Source of the DNA: JAKAXS01 sp041940525
GTDB lineage: Bacteria; Pseudomonadota; Alphaproteobacteria; Rhizobiales; Hyphomicrobiaceae
Reading direction: 5' to 3'
Length of the DNA: 30,684 nt
Assembly: GCA_041940525.1 (NCBI GenBank)
Contig: JBGTSB010000036.1
Span: 1-30,684 of the forward strand
Shown here: positions 1 to 7,533 of the stretch, piece after piece
How positions within the stretch are numbered: the stretch's first letter is position 1
Layout of the letters: the number at the start of each line of letters is the position of its first letter
Program-made: the position numbers and the translations under genes
The notes under the pieces: model-generated
Databases searched by the model: none
The model's input: the letters and a program-made list of their open reading frames with translations, nothing else
Told to the model about the DNA's origin: nothing

Positions 1-232
1 CCGACAGCGCGGTGCCCGCCTCGCCCCGGGACAAACCGCGCTCCACCAGCATCGGCACACCATGGGTCATGATCCCGGACATCACGAACACCGCCAGCAC
101 CTGGTTGCCCAGCACCAGCCAGAAACTGGCGCTGCGCCAGGCCTGGGGCGCCGTCGATCCGCTCAGCGCGGTTTCCGCTACGGCCGTGCCGGCGGCCACG
201 CCAGCGCCCGGAACAAGGATCCTGTTTTTCAT
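1..232 (-). CDS. Partial MFS-transporter-like reading frame at the expected amt position (likely chimeric)
   Basis: An open frame starts with ATG at 232-230, 20 bases after the glnK stop, and runs off the left edge. AGGAG lies about 10 bases ahead of the ATG, so the start looks genuine. In this order of bacteria the gene after glnK is normally the ammonium transporter amt. The first residues (MKNRIL) would suit an amt signal peptide, but the following residues do not look like Amt. From about residue 31 the protein reads AWRSASFWLVLGNQVLAVF and then a GIMTHGVPMLVERGLS stretch, which resembles the seventh transmembrane helix and following loop of major-facilitator transporters. By hand count, bases 1-210 are about 72% GC, while 211-240 are about 40%. 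I infer a join near 210-222, either an assembly or cloning chimera or a real recombination that truncated amt. Confidence is good for the MFS resemblance and low for this being a functional gene. Confidence 0.5.
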   Translation of the reverse strand, partial: MKNRILVPGAGVAAGTAVAETALSGSTAPQAWRSASFWLVLGNQVLAVFVMSGIMTHGVPMLVERGLSRGEAGTALS

Positions 233-252
233 TCTCACTCTTCTCCTGAAGC

Positions 253-591
253 TCAAAGCGCGTCGCCGTCGGCTTCGCCCGTGCGAATCCGCATGGCGCT
301 CACGAGATCGAGGACAAAAATCTTGCCGTCGCCGATCGACCCGGTTCCGGCGCTCTGCTGCAGCGTTTCGACGACCCGCGGGGCGAGCGAGTCGTCGCAG
401 ACGAGCTCGATCTTCACCTTCGGCACCATGTTGGTGGCATATTCGGCGCCGCGGTAGATTTCGGTGTGGCCCTTTTGGCGGCCATAGCCTTTGACTTCGG
501 TAACAGTCATGCCTTGCAAGCCGAGGTCGGTGAGAGCCGAGCGCACTTCTTCGAGCTTGAAGGGTTTAATAATTGCGGTAATTAACTTCAT
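253..591 (-). CDS. glnK: Nitrogen regulatory PII protein (GlnK/GlnB family)
   Basis: This is a 112-residue protein, the usual PII length. It starts MKLITAIIKPFKLEEVR and carries the T-loop sequence YRGAEY with the uridylylation tyrosine at residue 51. The C-terminal GDGKIFVLDL motif belongs to the ATP/2-oxoglutarate binding region. PII trimers sense 2-oxoglutarate, ATP/ADP and glutamine status. GlnK-type members bind and gate the ammonium channel Amt at the membrane and tune NtrB and adenylyltransferase activity. GlnK is preferred over GlnB because no glnA follows and because glnK-amt next to tesB is a known arrangement in Rhizobiales. Here the partner amt appears to be replaced or cut off just after its start. 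A GGGGG-containing ribosome site precedes the ATG. The long upstream gap has a sigma-54-like sequence, in keeping with nitrogen control. Confidence 0.93.
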   Translation of the reverse strand: MKLITAIIKPFKLEEVRSALTDLGLQGMTVTEVKGYGRQKGHTEIYRGAEYATNMVPKVKIELVCDDSLAPRVVETLQQSAGTGSIGDGKIFVLDLVSAMRIRTGEADGDAL

Positions 592-698
592 CCGAGCACC
601 CCCTTTATTCCTTTATTCTGTTGACGCCATATTTGGCTTATGACGCGACTACAAATGTGACGCGCCGCTGCTGGCGGGCGTCATCGACGGAGAAGGAG

Positions 699-714
699 AT
701 CAAGAGCTGTGCCA
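699..714 (-). promoter_or_regulatory. Sigma-54-like promoter upstream of glnK
   Basis: On the minus strand the sequence TGGCACAGCTCTTGAT matches the -24/-12 consensus (TGGCACG-N4-TTGCW) well at -24. It has TTGAT in place of TTGCW at -12, and that GC is normally nearly invariant. It would start transcription about 95 bases before the glnK ATG, suitable for a gene induced by nitrogen limitation. The mismatch makes it a candidate only. The rest of the gap 592-835 holds no gene that I can support. Confidence 0.35.
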
Positions 715-800
715 GTTCTGAGGCGCGGGCATAACCGGCTGTAAAGGCGAGTGAAAATTTATAAGGCGTTACCTGGGCGGCCCGTAATGCCTGCTGTTTG

Positions 801-817
801 TGCACAAAAACTAGGCA
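801..817 (-). promoter_or_regulatory. Possible NtrC-type enhancer site
   Basis: The minus-strand 17-mer TGCCTAGTTTTTGTGCA has the spacing of the NtrC consensus TGCACC-N5-GGTGCA. The downstream half matches at five of six positions, the upstream half only at TGC. It lies about 100 bases upstream of the sigma-54-like element, a normal enhancer distance, and just past the tesB stop codon. It is weak alone, and its position relative to the promoter candidate is the main support. Confidence 0.25.
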
Positions 818-835
818 AAATAGCCTTCTTGCACG

Positions 836-1738
836 TCATTTAATCACATAAGCGTTTTCGCGGCGCCGGATGAGTCCTTCTTGTGCAACGGTGGCAACAA
901 GGCGGCCATCTTGTGAAAAAACGGTGCCGCGACAGAGCCCGCGCGCCCCATTTGCGTTGGGACTCTCTTGTGCATACAACAGCCATTCGTCTGCGCGGAA
1001 CGGGCGGTGGAACCAAAGGGCGTGATCCAAGCTGGCCAGCTGGATGTCTTTGTCGAAAAGCAGCTTGCCGTGCGCGATGAGAGCCGTGTCTAGCAACGTA
1101 AAGTCGGACGCATAGGCCAAGATGCATTGATGCAGGCTGAGATCGTCCGGCAGGGTGCCGTTGGCTCGGATCCAAACGTACTGAGCGGGCGCGCTTTTTT
1201 CGCGTGTTAAGTAGCGTGAGATGTCGACGGGGCGCATGTCCACCGGCCGTTCGCGCTGCCAGTAGGCCCGCATATTCTCAGGAAACTTGTCGAGCATCTT
1301 CTCGACCAGGGTGGCGGCGCTGGGCAATTCCTCGGGCGGGGGTACCTTCGGCATCTCAGCTTGATGCTCGTAGCTCTCCTCATATTTGTGGAATGAGGCG
1401 CTCATGGCGAACATGGTGCGGCCATGCTGGATGGCCTTAACGCGCCGGGTTGAGAAGCTGCCGCCGTCTCGCGTGCGTTCGACCTCATAAATGATGGGAA
1501 CCGTCGGATCGCCGGGCAGCAGGAAGTAGGCGTGCATGGAATGCACCGGCCGGTCTTCCGAGATCGTTCGGACGCCGGCGACAAGGGCTTGACCCAGAAC
1601 TTGGCCGCCGTAAACGCGTTGCCAGCCTTCCTGCGGGCTGGTGCCGCGGAAATAGTTATCTTCCAGCCGCTCCAAATCCAGCACGGTCAAAAGTTGCTTC
1701 ACGGCTGACTGTGCGTTCTTTGATGATGGAGAGGACAT
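836..1738 (-). CDS. tesB: Acyl-CoA thioesterase II (TesB)
   Basis: This 300-residue protein is close to the family size (E. coli TesB is about 286 residues). It should have two hotdog folds: roughly residues 25-120, with the motif RVYGGQVLGQAL at 41-52, and 185-295. The second fold has ASLDHALWFHRPF with the catalytic aspartate at residue 238, and VAQEGLIR with the catalytic glutamine at residue 286. The enzyme hydrolyses medium- and long-chain acyl-CoA to free fatty acid and CoA in the cytoplasm. It is divergent from the ubiquinone-type hydroxylase gene (84 bases between starts) and lies upstream of glnK on the same strand, an order I know from Rhizobiales. Start chosen at MSSPSSKN; the family core begins about 15 residues in. 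The identification is firm; the physiological substrate is not known. Confidence 0.92.
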   Translation of the reverse strand: MSSPSSKNAQSAVKQLLTVLDLERLEDNYFRGTSPQEGWQRVYGGQVLGQALVAGVRTISEDRPVHSMHAYFLLPGDPTVPIIYEVERTRDGGSFSTRRVKAIQHGRTMFAMSASFHKYEESYEHQAEMPKVPPPEELPSAATLVEKMLDKFPENMRAYWQRERPVDMRPVDISRYLTREKSAPAQYVWIRANGTLPDDLSLHQCILAYASDFTLLDTALIAHGKLLFDKDIQLASLDHALWFHRPFRADEWLLYAQESPNANGARGLCRGTVFSQDGRLVATVAQEGLIRRRENAYVIK

Positions 1739-1822
1739 GGTCGCGTGCTGCTTTCGGTGCTATCTGGACGGCAGGTTTCAAGGACCCTGGTCTTTGTCTA
1801 GCAAGGAGTTGGCGGCCTTACT

Positions 1823-3076
1823 ATGGGCAGCTCGGACGCAACCAAGCGATATGATGTGGTGATCTCAGGCGCGAGCTTTGCCGGGCTCGCTTTGGCTGGC
1901 GGGTTGCTGCAGGCGTTGAGGGGCGAGCTGCGGCTGGCACTTGTCGACACCCGGCACATTGACGTTGGGGATGATCGCAAGCGGGGAGCGCGCGCGTTCG
2001 CGGTTTCGGCTGCCTCGAAACGCCTGTTGGGTCAGCTAGGTGTCTGGGCGGAGCTTGAGCCATCCGCTGAGCCGGTATTGTCGATTGAAATCACAGACTC
2101 GTCGCTGGACGCCGGTGTCCGTCCTGTTCTTTTGACGTATGAGAATGCCGTCGACGGAGATGAGCCAGGGTCATACATCGTGCCGGCTGACGACTTGGAG
2201 CGTGCTCTTCGCGAGTTGGTCTTAGACCATGACGGCATCGAGATCATCGCGCCTGTCGAAATCCAAAGCTATAGGGTAGAGCCACCAGGGCTATCGCTGC
2301 ATTTGTCCAACGGGGACGCTGTGCACACCTCGCTACTTGTCGGGGCGGATGGGCGCACGTCGCAGGTTCGAGCTCTGGCTGATATTTCGTGCGTGACAAG
2401 ACGCTATCCGCAGAAGGGGATTGTAACGACTGTCGCGCACGAGCGTGCGCACGGTGGCAAAGCAATTCAGCATTTTCTGCCGTCTGGACCGTTCGCCATC
2501 CTGCCTTTGCGGCCAGGTAACCGGTCGTGCATTACGTGGACCGAAGAAACGGCTGAGGCCGATCGCATCCTGGCGCTTGATGATGAGGGGTTTCATGCCG
2601 AAGTCGACAAGCGGTTTGGCGGCAAGTTGGGCGCGATCAGCGTGGACGGTCCGAGGCAATCGTGGACGCTTGATCTGCACCTTGCCCGGTCTTATGTCGC
2701 GCCACGCGTTGCGCTGCTTGGTGATGCGGCCCATGTCGTCCATCCGATTGCCGGGCAAGGCGTGAATTTGGCTTTGCGTGATGTCGCGGCGCTGACGGAA
2801 TCCATTGCGGATGCGGCCAGGCTGGGTTTGGACATTGGGCAGGGGCAGTGCCTGGAGCGCTATGAGCGCTGGCGGCGTTTCGACTCCGTGATGTCGGCCG
2901 CGGCGTTCGATGGATTGAATACGCTCTTTTCCAACGACAGTACGCTTTTGCGCGCTCTTCGCGATGCAGGCCTGGGTTTGGTTGACCGTGCACAACCAGT
3001 CAAGCGCTGGCTGGTTGGAGAGGCGGCTGGGCTGACAGGTGACGTGCCGAAGTTGTTGCGCGGCGAGGCGATCTAG
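1823..3076 (+). CDS. UbiH/UbiF-family FAD-dependent hydroxylase (ubiquinone biosynthesis type)
   Basis: A 417-residue class A flavoprotein monooxygenase. The dinucleotide-binding motif ISGASFAGLALAG is at residues 14-26, the ADGRTSQVR motif at 175-183, and the second FAD motif GDAAHVVHPIAGQGVNLALRD at 300-320, written here as the family signature. The GQGVN form is typical of UbiH/UbiF/VisC/COQ6 proteins, which hydroxylate the aromatic ring of ubiquinone precursors using O2 and NAD(P)H. Alphaproteobacteria have several members (UbiH, UbiF, UbiL, UbiM) with different ring positions, and I cannot assign this one. An AAGGAG lies 14 bases before the ATG, a rather long spacing. The gene is followed after 5 bases by mutT, so the two are probably co-transcribed. 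The family call is firm, the position specificity open. Confidence 0.85.
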   Translation: MGSSDATKRYDVVISGASFAGLALAGGLLQALRGELRLALVDTRHIDVGDDRKRGARAFAVSAASKRLLGQLGVWAELEPSAEPVLSIEITDSSLDAGVRPVLLTYENAVDGDEPGSYIVPADDLERALRELVLDHDGIEIIAPVEIQSYRVEPPGLSLHLSNGDAVHTSLLVGADGRTSQVRALADISCVTRRYPQKGIVTTVAHERAHGGKAIQHFLPSGPFAILPLRPGNRSCITWTEETAEADRILALDDEGFHAEVDKRFGGKLGAISVDGPRQSWTLDLHLARSYVAPRVALLGDAAHVVHPIAGQGVNLALRDVAALTESIADAARLGLDIGQGQCLERYERWRRFDSVMSAAAFDGLNTLFSNDSTLLRALRDAGLGLVDRAQPVKRWLVGEAAGLTGDVPKLLRGEAI

Positions 3077-3081
3077 ATCCG

Positions 3082-3504
3082 ATGAGTTTGCAGGACACGG
3101 CTAAGCCAATGGTGCTCGTCGCGGCGGCGGCGCTCGTCGACCGGGACAATCGCGTGTTGATTGCGCAGCGGCCGGAAGGCAAGCCGATGGCGGGGCTGTG
3201 GGAGTTTCCAGGTGGCAAAGTTCACGCCGGGGAGACGCCGGAGCAGGCGCTTGTCCGGGAGCTCGAGGAAGAACTTTCGATTGAGGTCTGCGACACGTGT
3301 CTGGCACCGTTCACGTTCGCTAGTCATTCTTACGAGGACTTCCACCTGTTGATGCCGCTCTATCTGTGCCGCAACTGGGATGGTGAGATCGTGGCGCGTG
3401 AGGGGCAGGCTCTGAAGTGGGTGCGCGCGGCGCGGCTCACGGATTATGCAATGCCGGAAGCCGACGTGCCGCTTATCCCCTGGCTGCGGGATTTGTTGGG
3501 CTAG
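3082..3504 (+). CDS. mutT: Nudix hydrolase, 8-oxo-dGTP diphosphatase (MutT)
   Basis: This 140-residue protein has the Nudix box at residues 45-67: G45, E51, R59-E60-L61, E63-E64 and I67. The usual glycine before the last position is serine (S66). The preceding AGLWEFPGGK is the hallmark of MutT-like sanitising enzymes, which hydrolyse oxidised dGTP to the monophosphate and prevent A:T to C:G transversions. It starts 5 bases after the upstream hydroxylase stop, so it is read as part of that transcript. Its TAG stop sits in the tetranucleotide CTAG, which also supplies the stop of the convergent gene on the other strand. A broader nucleotide or coenzyme pyrophosphatase role cannot be excluded. 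Confidence 0.85.
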   Translation: MSLQDTAKPMVLVAAAALVDRDNRVLIAQRPEGKPMAGLWEFPGGKVHAGETPEQALVRELEEELSIEVCDTCLAPFTFASHSYEDFHLLMPLYLCRNWDGEIVAREGQALKWVRAARLTDYAMPEADVPLIPWLRDLLG

Positions 3505-4391
3505 GTGACTGAGACGCCGCGCTTCGGTGGCTCTAATCTTCGCTTGTTGGCGTATGATTGCTCATTGGCCCATGCTGCAGCGAGCCCTTCGAACTCTATG
3601 TATAGCGTATGGCATTTTGTTGCTTGGCGATAAGCAATGATCAATGGGCTGAGAACTTCCCAGTCTTCCAGCAGCGACGTCCGCATCCAACGATATAAGT
3701 ACTCTTCGTCCAAGATATTGTGCCTAATACCCAGGGCGGTGTTTTCTAAATCGTTGAGGATGTTGTTTACGTAGCGCTTTCGCGTGGAGAGGAGATCTTC
3801 CTCATTTGTAGCAGGGCGAGACTGTGCCAATGCCTGCGTAACTTTGGGGTCGACTATTTTGTCGTTGTCGTCTTGCTCCTTCGACTGGGAGGCGACGCCT
3901 TCGCCAAGCCTAGCAATGTTAAATTTGCCATTCCTGACTTCTAATTTGATGTTGCTGAATTCACGTCGAGCGTCGAGGACGTCCTCGTCCCATAGATCTT
4001 TTCTTACGGCGGCGAACGTTTCTCTTGTCCTGGTGATGGCTCGCTGTTCGCGCAATCCACGAAAGGCCATCACAGCAGCAACTATTGTTGATGCCACAAG
4101 AACCCAAGCTGAACAGTCGAGGCACCTAAAGAACGCGATAAAAGGCGTTAGCAGAAATGCTACGACATCTGCTATCGGCTCTGCCGCGCTTTTTGCGATT
4201 TCGTGATTTGATTGGGTTGCCGCTAACGGCGTGGCGCTCAGGAAGATTGGAGCCCCAACGATCAAGGATAGCGGGACTTTAAACCCGGATGATTTCCTGC
4301 ATGATCGATCTCTTTGGCTGGTGGAATTGTTAGTTGACGGCGGAATAGGGCGACTACTGACGCATCGCCCGATTTTTAGGAAATTTATCAT
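3501..4391 (-). CDS. Membrane protein with DUF4760-like domain, hypothetical
   Basis: A 296-residue protein of unknown function. A hydrophobic stretch at about 39-58 could be a signal anchor and a second region at about 75-110 (VVAFLLTPFIAFF, then WVLVASTIVAAVMAF) gives membrane helices. The rest is soluble and largely helical, starting REQRAITRTRETF. The later stretch with RYVNNILNDLENTALGI and EEYLYRWMRTSLLEDWE resembles DUF4760 membrane proteins; this is from memory of the family, not a search. The gene is visibly AT-richer than its neighbours (bases 3901-3960 are about 38% GC by hand count), which suggests recent acquisition. The first 38 residues are poorly hydrophobic and have no clear ribosome site, so the true start is uncertain. 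Its 3' end overlaps mutT by four bases. Genes of this type are scattered and have no proven role. Confidence 0.7.
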   Translation of the reverse strand: MINFLKIGRCVSSRPIPPSTNNSTSQRDRSCRKSSGFKVPLSLIVGAPIFLSATPLAATQSNHEIAKSAAEPIADVVAFLLTPFIAFFRCLDCSAWVLVASTIVAAVMAFRGLREQRAITRTRETFAAVRKDLWDEDVLDARREFSNIKLEVRNGKFNIARLGEGVASQSKEQDDNDKIVDPKVTQALAQSRPATNEEDLLSTRKRYVNNILNDLENTALGIRHNILDEEYLYRWMRTSLLEDWEVLSPLIIAYRQATKCHTLYIEFEGLAAAWANEQSYANKRRLEPPKRGVSVT

Positions 4392-4487
4392 ACGGCTGGT
4401 GCGCGATCAAGTGTTAACCTTAATTTGTTCTACAACCTCAGGATAGCCTGCTAATTGCGCGCCTACAGAGTATTCTCGCAAAGATAG

Positions 4488-5363
4488 TTAATTTTTCGGC
4501 TTTAGCACGTCGGCGAGGCTGACTTGGGCGGAGCCGGGCTTGAGGGGTTTGGGCTGGTTGGGGCTTGGCTTCCAGGCGGTGACCGTGAGGATCTCAAACG
4601 TCGCGGGGATGCGGCCGTCCGGCTGGGCAAAGCGTTCGGCGTAGATTTCGGCGGCCCGGAAGAGGAGCGACCGGCTTACCGGAACCGGCCGCCGATCGGC
4701 CAGCATGTTGCTGGCACCCATGGCTTTGATCTCACGCATGAGTGCGATCGGGTCGGCGTAGGTGACGTTGAGGATATTGCTGTCGACGACCGGCAGCGCG
4801 AAACCAGCTCTTTGGACAAGGTTGCCGAGATCACGCACATCGGCGAACGGGGCCACGCGCGGTGAGGCGCCGCCGCTAATCTCGGTTTCGGCGGCGAGCC
4901 AAGATTGTCTCAACTCCGTGAGTGTTTCGCCGCCCAGGAGCGCGGCAAGGAACAGGCCGTCGGGCTTTAAACTACGACAGGCTTGGATGAGCGTTCCGGG
5001 CAGGTCGTTGACCCATTGGAGCGAAAGGCCCGAGAACACCAGGTCGAAGGTGTCTTGGTCGAAGGGTAGTGTTTCGAGGCTGCCCTGGCGTTTGGGTTCC
5101 GGGCAAAACGCGAGCAGGGCGGCGCAAGGGTCGTAGCTTGTGATAGTTTGAAGGCCGTTGGTGCCGATTAGACGCTGGCTCAGAAGGCCCGTGTGCGCAC
5201 CCAAGTTCAACGCGGCGGGAAAGTCGCGGGTGATGATGCCGAGCCGATCGCAAAGGTCTTCGGCGACGTGAGCCAATAGAAAGTCGTGGGCTGCGGCGTT
5301 TGGCGCGGCACGGGTGCGGCGTTCGTTCAAAAGCTCTGGATCAAAGATGCGAGGAGCGGTCAT
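4488..5363 (-). CDS. SAM-dependent methyltransferase-fold protein, NDUFAF5/BioC-like
   Basis: A 291-residue class I methyltransferase-fold protein. The SAM-binding motif I is LNLGAHTGLLS at residues 52-62, and FDLVFSGLSLQWVNDLP forms motif IV and the following loop. Residues 155-275 form the helical cap with RDLGNLVQRAGF and the late motif IPATFEILTVTAW. This C-terminal pattern is that of the alphaproteobacterial relatives of mitochondrial NDUFAF5, an assembly factor of respiratory complex I that modifies an arginine of the NDUFS7 subunit. BioC, which methylates malonyl-ACP for biotin synthesis, has the same fold. BioC is less likely here because the cluster contains BioZ and because this gene sits divergent from comF and grxC, its usual place in this class. 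The product of the reaction is inferred from the family. Confidence 0.75.
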   Translation of the reverse strand: MTAPRIFDPELLNERRTRAAPNAAAHDFLLAHVAEDLCDRLGIITRDFPAALNLGAHTGLLSQRLIGTNGLQTITSYDPCAALLAFCPEPKRQGSLETLPFDQDTFDLVFSGLSLQWVNDLPGTLIQACRSLKPDGLFLAALLGGETLTELRQSWLAAETEISGGASPRVAPFADVRDLGNLVQRAGFALPVVDSNILNVTYADPIALMREIKAMGASNMLADRRPVPVSRSLLFRAAEIYAERFAQPDGRIPATFEILTVTAWKPSPNQPKPLKPGSAQVSLADVLKPKN

Positions 5364-5432
5364 ACTCTAGCGTGAGACTTTCAGGGTGGAGCTGCTGCTG
5401 GCGCTGCTTATCACGATTGATTGGCCGTGTAG

Positions 5433-6239
5433 ATGCGTGAAGATTTTGGTTTGGACGACGAGAGGGGTGGTGCGGCGGCCTTGCCGCGCAGATCCTCTCT
5501 GCTCAGTCGATGGCTGTCACGCCTGCAGGACCTCATATTTCCCCCGGTCTGCCTTGGTTGCGAAACGGCTCTTTCGAACCACGATGCCTTGTGTCCGGGC
5601 TGCTGGTCTCAACTTGATTTCATCCGGCCGCCGCTTTGCGATCGCCTAGGCATCCCCATGCCGTACGACACGGGCGGGACCATGGTCTCCGCTGCCGCGG
5701 CGGCGGACCCGCCTTCTTATGACAAGGCGCGGGCGGTGGCTCACTATTCCGGTGTGATGCGAGACCTGGTGCACCGGTTCAAATTTGCGGATGGGCATGA
5801 TTTGCGAAATTTGTTGTCGCGCCTTTTGCTCGAGGCTGGCGGCGAGCTGCTCAAGGATGCCGACGTGATTGTGCCGATGCCTTTGAGCCGGGGGCGTCTC
5901 ATGTCACGCCGCTTCAATCAGTCCGGCTTGTTGGCGCAGACGCTCAGCCGGGCGTCTGGTGTGCCCTATTCCCCAGCGAGCTTGGTGCGAACGAGGTCAA
6001 CCCGGCCGCAAGTCGGCCTCACGCGAGCCGAACGTGCTGCTAATGTCAGGGGTGCTTTTGCTGTGCCGGAGACCAAGGCGAGTGGCATCACGGGCCGGCG
6101 GGTCTTGTTAGTGGATGACGTTATCACCACGGGTGCGTCGTGCCAGTCGGCGGCCAGGGCGCTGAAGAAAGCTGGCGCGGCACAGGTTGATGTACTGGTG
6201 CTAGCCCTGGTGACGGACTTCTCCGCAGTTGAGGCTTGA
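5433..6239 (+). CDS. comF: ComF family phosphoribosyltransferase-like protein
   Basis: This 268-residue protein has an N-terminal zinc ribbon with cysteines at 40, 43, 54 and 57 (CLGC and CPGC). A phosphoribosyltransferase domain follows, with the PRPP-binding signature VLLVDDVITTGAS at 224-236. The family is named after Bacillus ComFC, needed for DNA uptake, and the Haemophilus/Helicobacter members take part in handling single-stranded DNA during transformation. In alphaproteobacteria the gene is widespread whether or not transformation is known, so the actual role is unsettled. The start is not marked by a clear ribosome site, and the first 30 residues are not conserved in the family, so a later start is possible. 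The gene is divergent from the methyltransferase gene and 106 bases ahead of the glutaredoxin gene, which appears to have its own promoter. Confidence 0.88.
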   Translation: MREDFGLDDERGGAAALPRRSSLLSRWLSRLQDLIFPPVCLGCETALSNHDALCPGCWSQLDFIRPPLCDRLGIPMPYDTGGTMVSAAAAADPPSYDKARAVAHYSGVMRDLVHRFKFADGHDLRNLLSRLLLEAGGELLKDADVIVPMPLSRGRLMSRRFNQSGLLAQTLSRASGVPYSPASLVRTRSTRPQVGLTRAERAANVRGAFAVPETKASGITGRRVLLVDDVITTGASCQSAARALKKAGAAQVDVLVLALVTDFSAVEA

Positions 6240-6251
6240 GTGTTGTTTTCC

Positions 6252-6280
6252 TTGAGAATGTTTCCGCTGGGCGCTAAACT
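6252..6280 (+). promoter_or_regulatory. Putative sigma-70 promoter for the glutaredoxin-nitrilase-DUF1178 genes
   Basis: TTGAGA (6252-6257) and TAAACT (6275-6280) are separated by 17 bases and match the -35 and -10 consensus at five and four of six positions. They lie about 65 bases before the glutaredoxin ATG. This is a pattern match only. Confidence 0.4.
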
Positions 6281-6345
6281 TGTGCCGTGTTCGGGGCAGA
6301 ATTCATCAGATTGTGCATGAGTCAGCGGGAAGGTAACTTATCCGG

Positions 6346-6606
6346 ATGACCAACGTCGTTATCTATACAACATCAATGTGCTGCTTTTGCCACCGCGCGA
6401 AGGATCTTCTCCGGTCAAAGGGCGTGGCATTCAACGAGGTTGATGCGTCCGTTCCCGATGTTCGCCAGGAGATGACGTCCAAGGCGGGTGGGCGAACCTC
6501 CGTGCCGCAGATTTGGATCGACGAGAACCATGTCGGCGGATGTGACGATCTTTACGCGCTGGAGCGGGCGGGACGACTCGATTCCCTGTTAGGGCGTAGT
6601 GCCTAA
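6346..6606 (+). CDS. grxC: Glutaredoxin 3 family protein with a CCFC active site
   Basis: An 86-residue single-domain glutaredoxin, the normal GrxC length. The active site reads MCCFCHRAK with cysteines 12, 13 and 15. The family norm is CPYC, so the proline is replaced by a third cysteine. The other landmarks are present: the cis-proline motif TSVPQIWI and the glutathione-binding VGGCDDLYAL with another cysteine. It should reduce disulfides and glutathionylated proteins using glutathione. The position between comF and a nitrilase-family amidase is typical for alphaproteobacterial grxC. The codons (TGC TGC TTT TGC) were read directly, so the extra cysteine is in the given sequence, but a base error cannot be excluded. 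The effect on redox potential or metal-cluster binding is unknown. Confidence 0.9.
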   Translation: MTNVVIYTTSMCCFCHRAKDLLRSKGVAFNEVDASVPDVRQEMTSKAGGRTSVPQIWIDENHVGGCDDLYALERAGRLDSLLGRSA

Positions 6607-6657
6607 GACCATTAGGCGGCGGCTGCCAACCTGAGCTTGTGAGGATGTGAGGCTGCA

Positions 6658-7533
6658 ATGGCCCATTCAAATGTGGAAACGCGCTTTAGAGCGGCGCTCG
6701 TGCAGATGTGTTCCGGCCAGGACGTGGACCGGAACATCGCCGATGCCACCGCGCTGATCCGCGAAGCCGCCGGAGGTGGCGCGGCCTACGTTCAGACACC
6801 CGAAGTCACAACCTTGATGGAGCTTGAGCGGGAACGCTTGTTCGCGCTTCTTGAACCGGAAGAGAACAACAGCGGATTGTCCGCATTTTGCGCGCTGGCG
6901 TCGGAGCTAAATGTTTGGCTGCACATAGGCTCGATGGGCGTAAAGGTCTCGGACGACAAAATCGCCAATCGGTCCTATTTGATTTCGCCGGACGGACAGG
7001 TCACGGCACGGTACGACAAGATCCATATGTTCGACGTCGACTTGCCGAGTGGCGAGACGTATCGCGAGAGCAAGAACTACCGCGCGGGAGAAAAGGCCGT
7101 CGTCGCAAGGCTGCCCTGGGGCGGCCTGGGCATGACCATTTGCTATGACGTGCGCTTTCCGCAGCTGCACCGGGCTCTGGCGCAAGCGGGCGCTGTTATG
7201 ATCGCGGGGCCGGCTGCATTTACCAAAGTCACTGGCGAGGCGCATTGGCATACTTTGCTGCGCGCGCGGGCGATTGAGACGGAATGTTTCGTTCTTGCTG
7301 CTGCCCAGGGTGGGCGGCATGAACACGGCCGGGATACCTATGGGCACAGCCTTGTGGTGTCGCCATGGGGTGAAGTCCTGGCTGAAGGGGGCGTTCAGCC
7401 TTCAGTTATCTTCGCTGATATAGACTTACGGCTAGTTCAAGAGGCACGGGAGCGTGTGCCATCCTTGCGGCATGACCGGCCGTTTGATGTTGCGCTCGCA
7501 GACGCTGGTTCGGCTGTAAAGGTAGCCACATGA
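6658..7533 (+). CDS. Carbon-nitrogen hydrolase, Nit1/Nit2-type amidase (deaminated-glutathione amidase-like)
   Basis: This 291-residue nitrilase-superfamily protein has the complete catalytic triad: Glu49 in TPEVTTL, Lys121 in YDKIHMFD and Cys162 in TICYDVRFPQL. The sequence around the triad, including IHMFDVDLP, fits the Nit1/Nit2 branch. That branch hydrolyses the amide of deaminated glutathione (Nit1) or omega-amidase substrates such as alpha-ketoglutaramate (Nit2). A glutathione repair role would suit the neighbouring glutaredoxin, but this is inference from context. The stop overlaps the start of the DUF1178 gene in ATGA, indicating translational coupling. Start at MAHSNVETRF; TGAGG lies a little upstream. 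Family assignment is firm, substrate not. Confidence 0.9.
   Translation: MAHSNVETRFRAALVQMCSGQDVDRNIADATALIREAAGGGAAYVQTPEVTTLMELERERLFALLEPEENNSGLSAFCALASELNVWLHIGSMGVKVSDDKIANRSYLISPDGQVTARYDKIHMFDVDLPSGETYRESKNYRAGEKAVVARLPWGGLGMTICYDVRFPQLHRALAQAGAVMIAGPAAFTKVTGEAHWHTLLRARAIETECFVLAAAQGGRHEHGRDTYGHSLVVSPWGEVLAEGGVQPSVIFADIDLRLVQEARERVPSLRHDRPFDVALADAGSAVKVAT

Noticed and set aside
2333..2995. Antisense open frame of 220 codons within the hydroxylase gene
   Set aside because: Shadow frame; composition is rich in Arg, His and Gln and shows no domain.
4488..5363. The methyltransferase as BioC, linking it to the biotin operon
   Set aside because: Its C-terminal motifs and position beside comF and grxC fit the NDUFAF5-like group, and the biotin operon already has BioZ, which replaces BioC and BioH.
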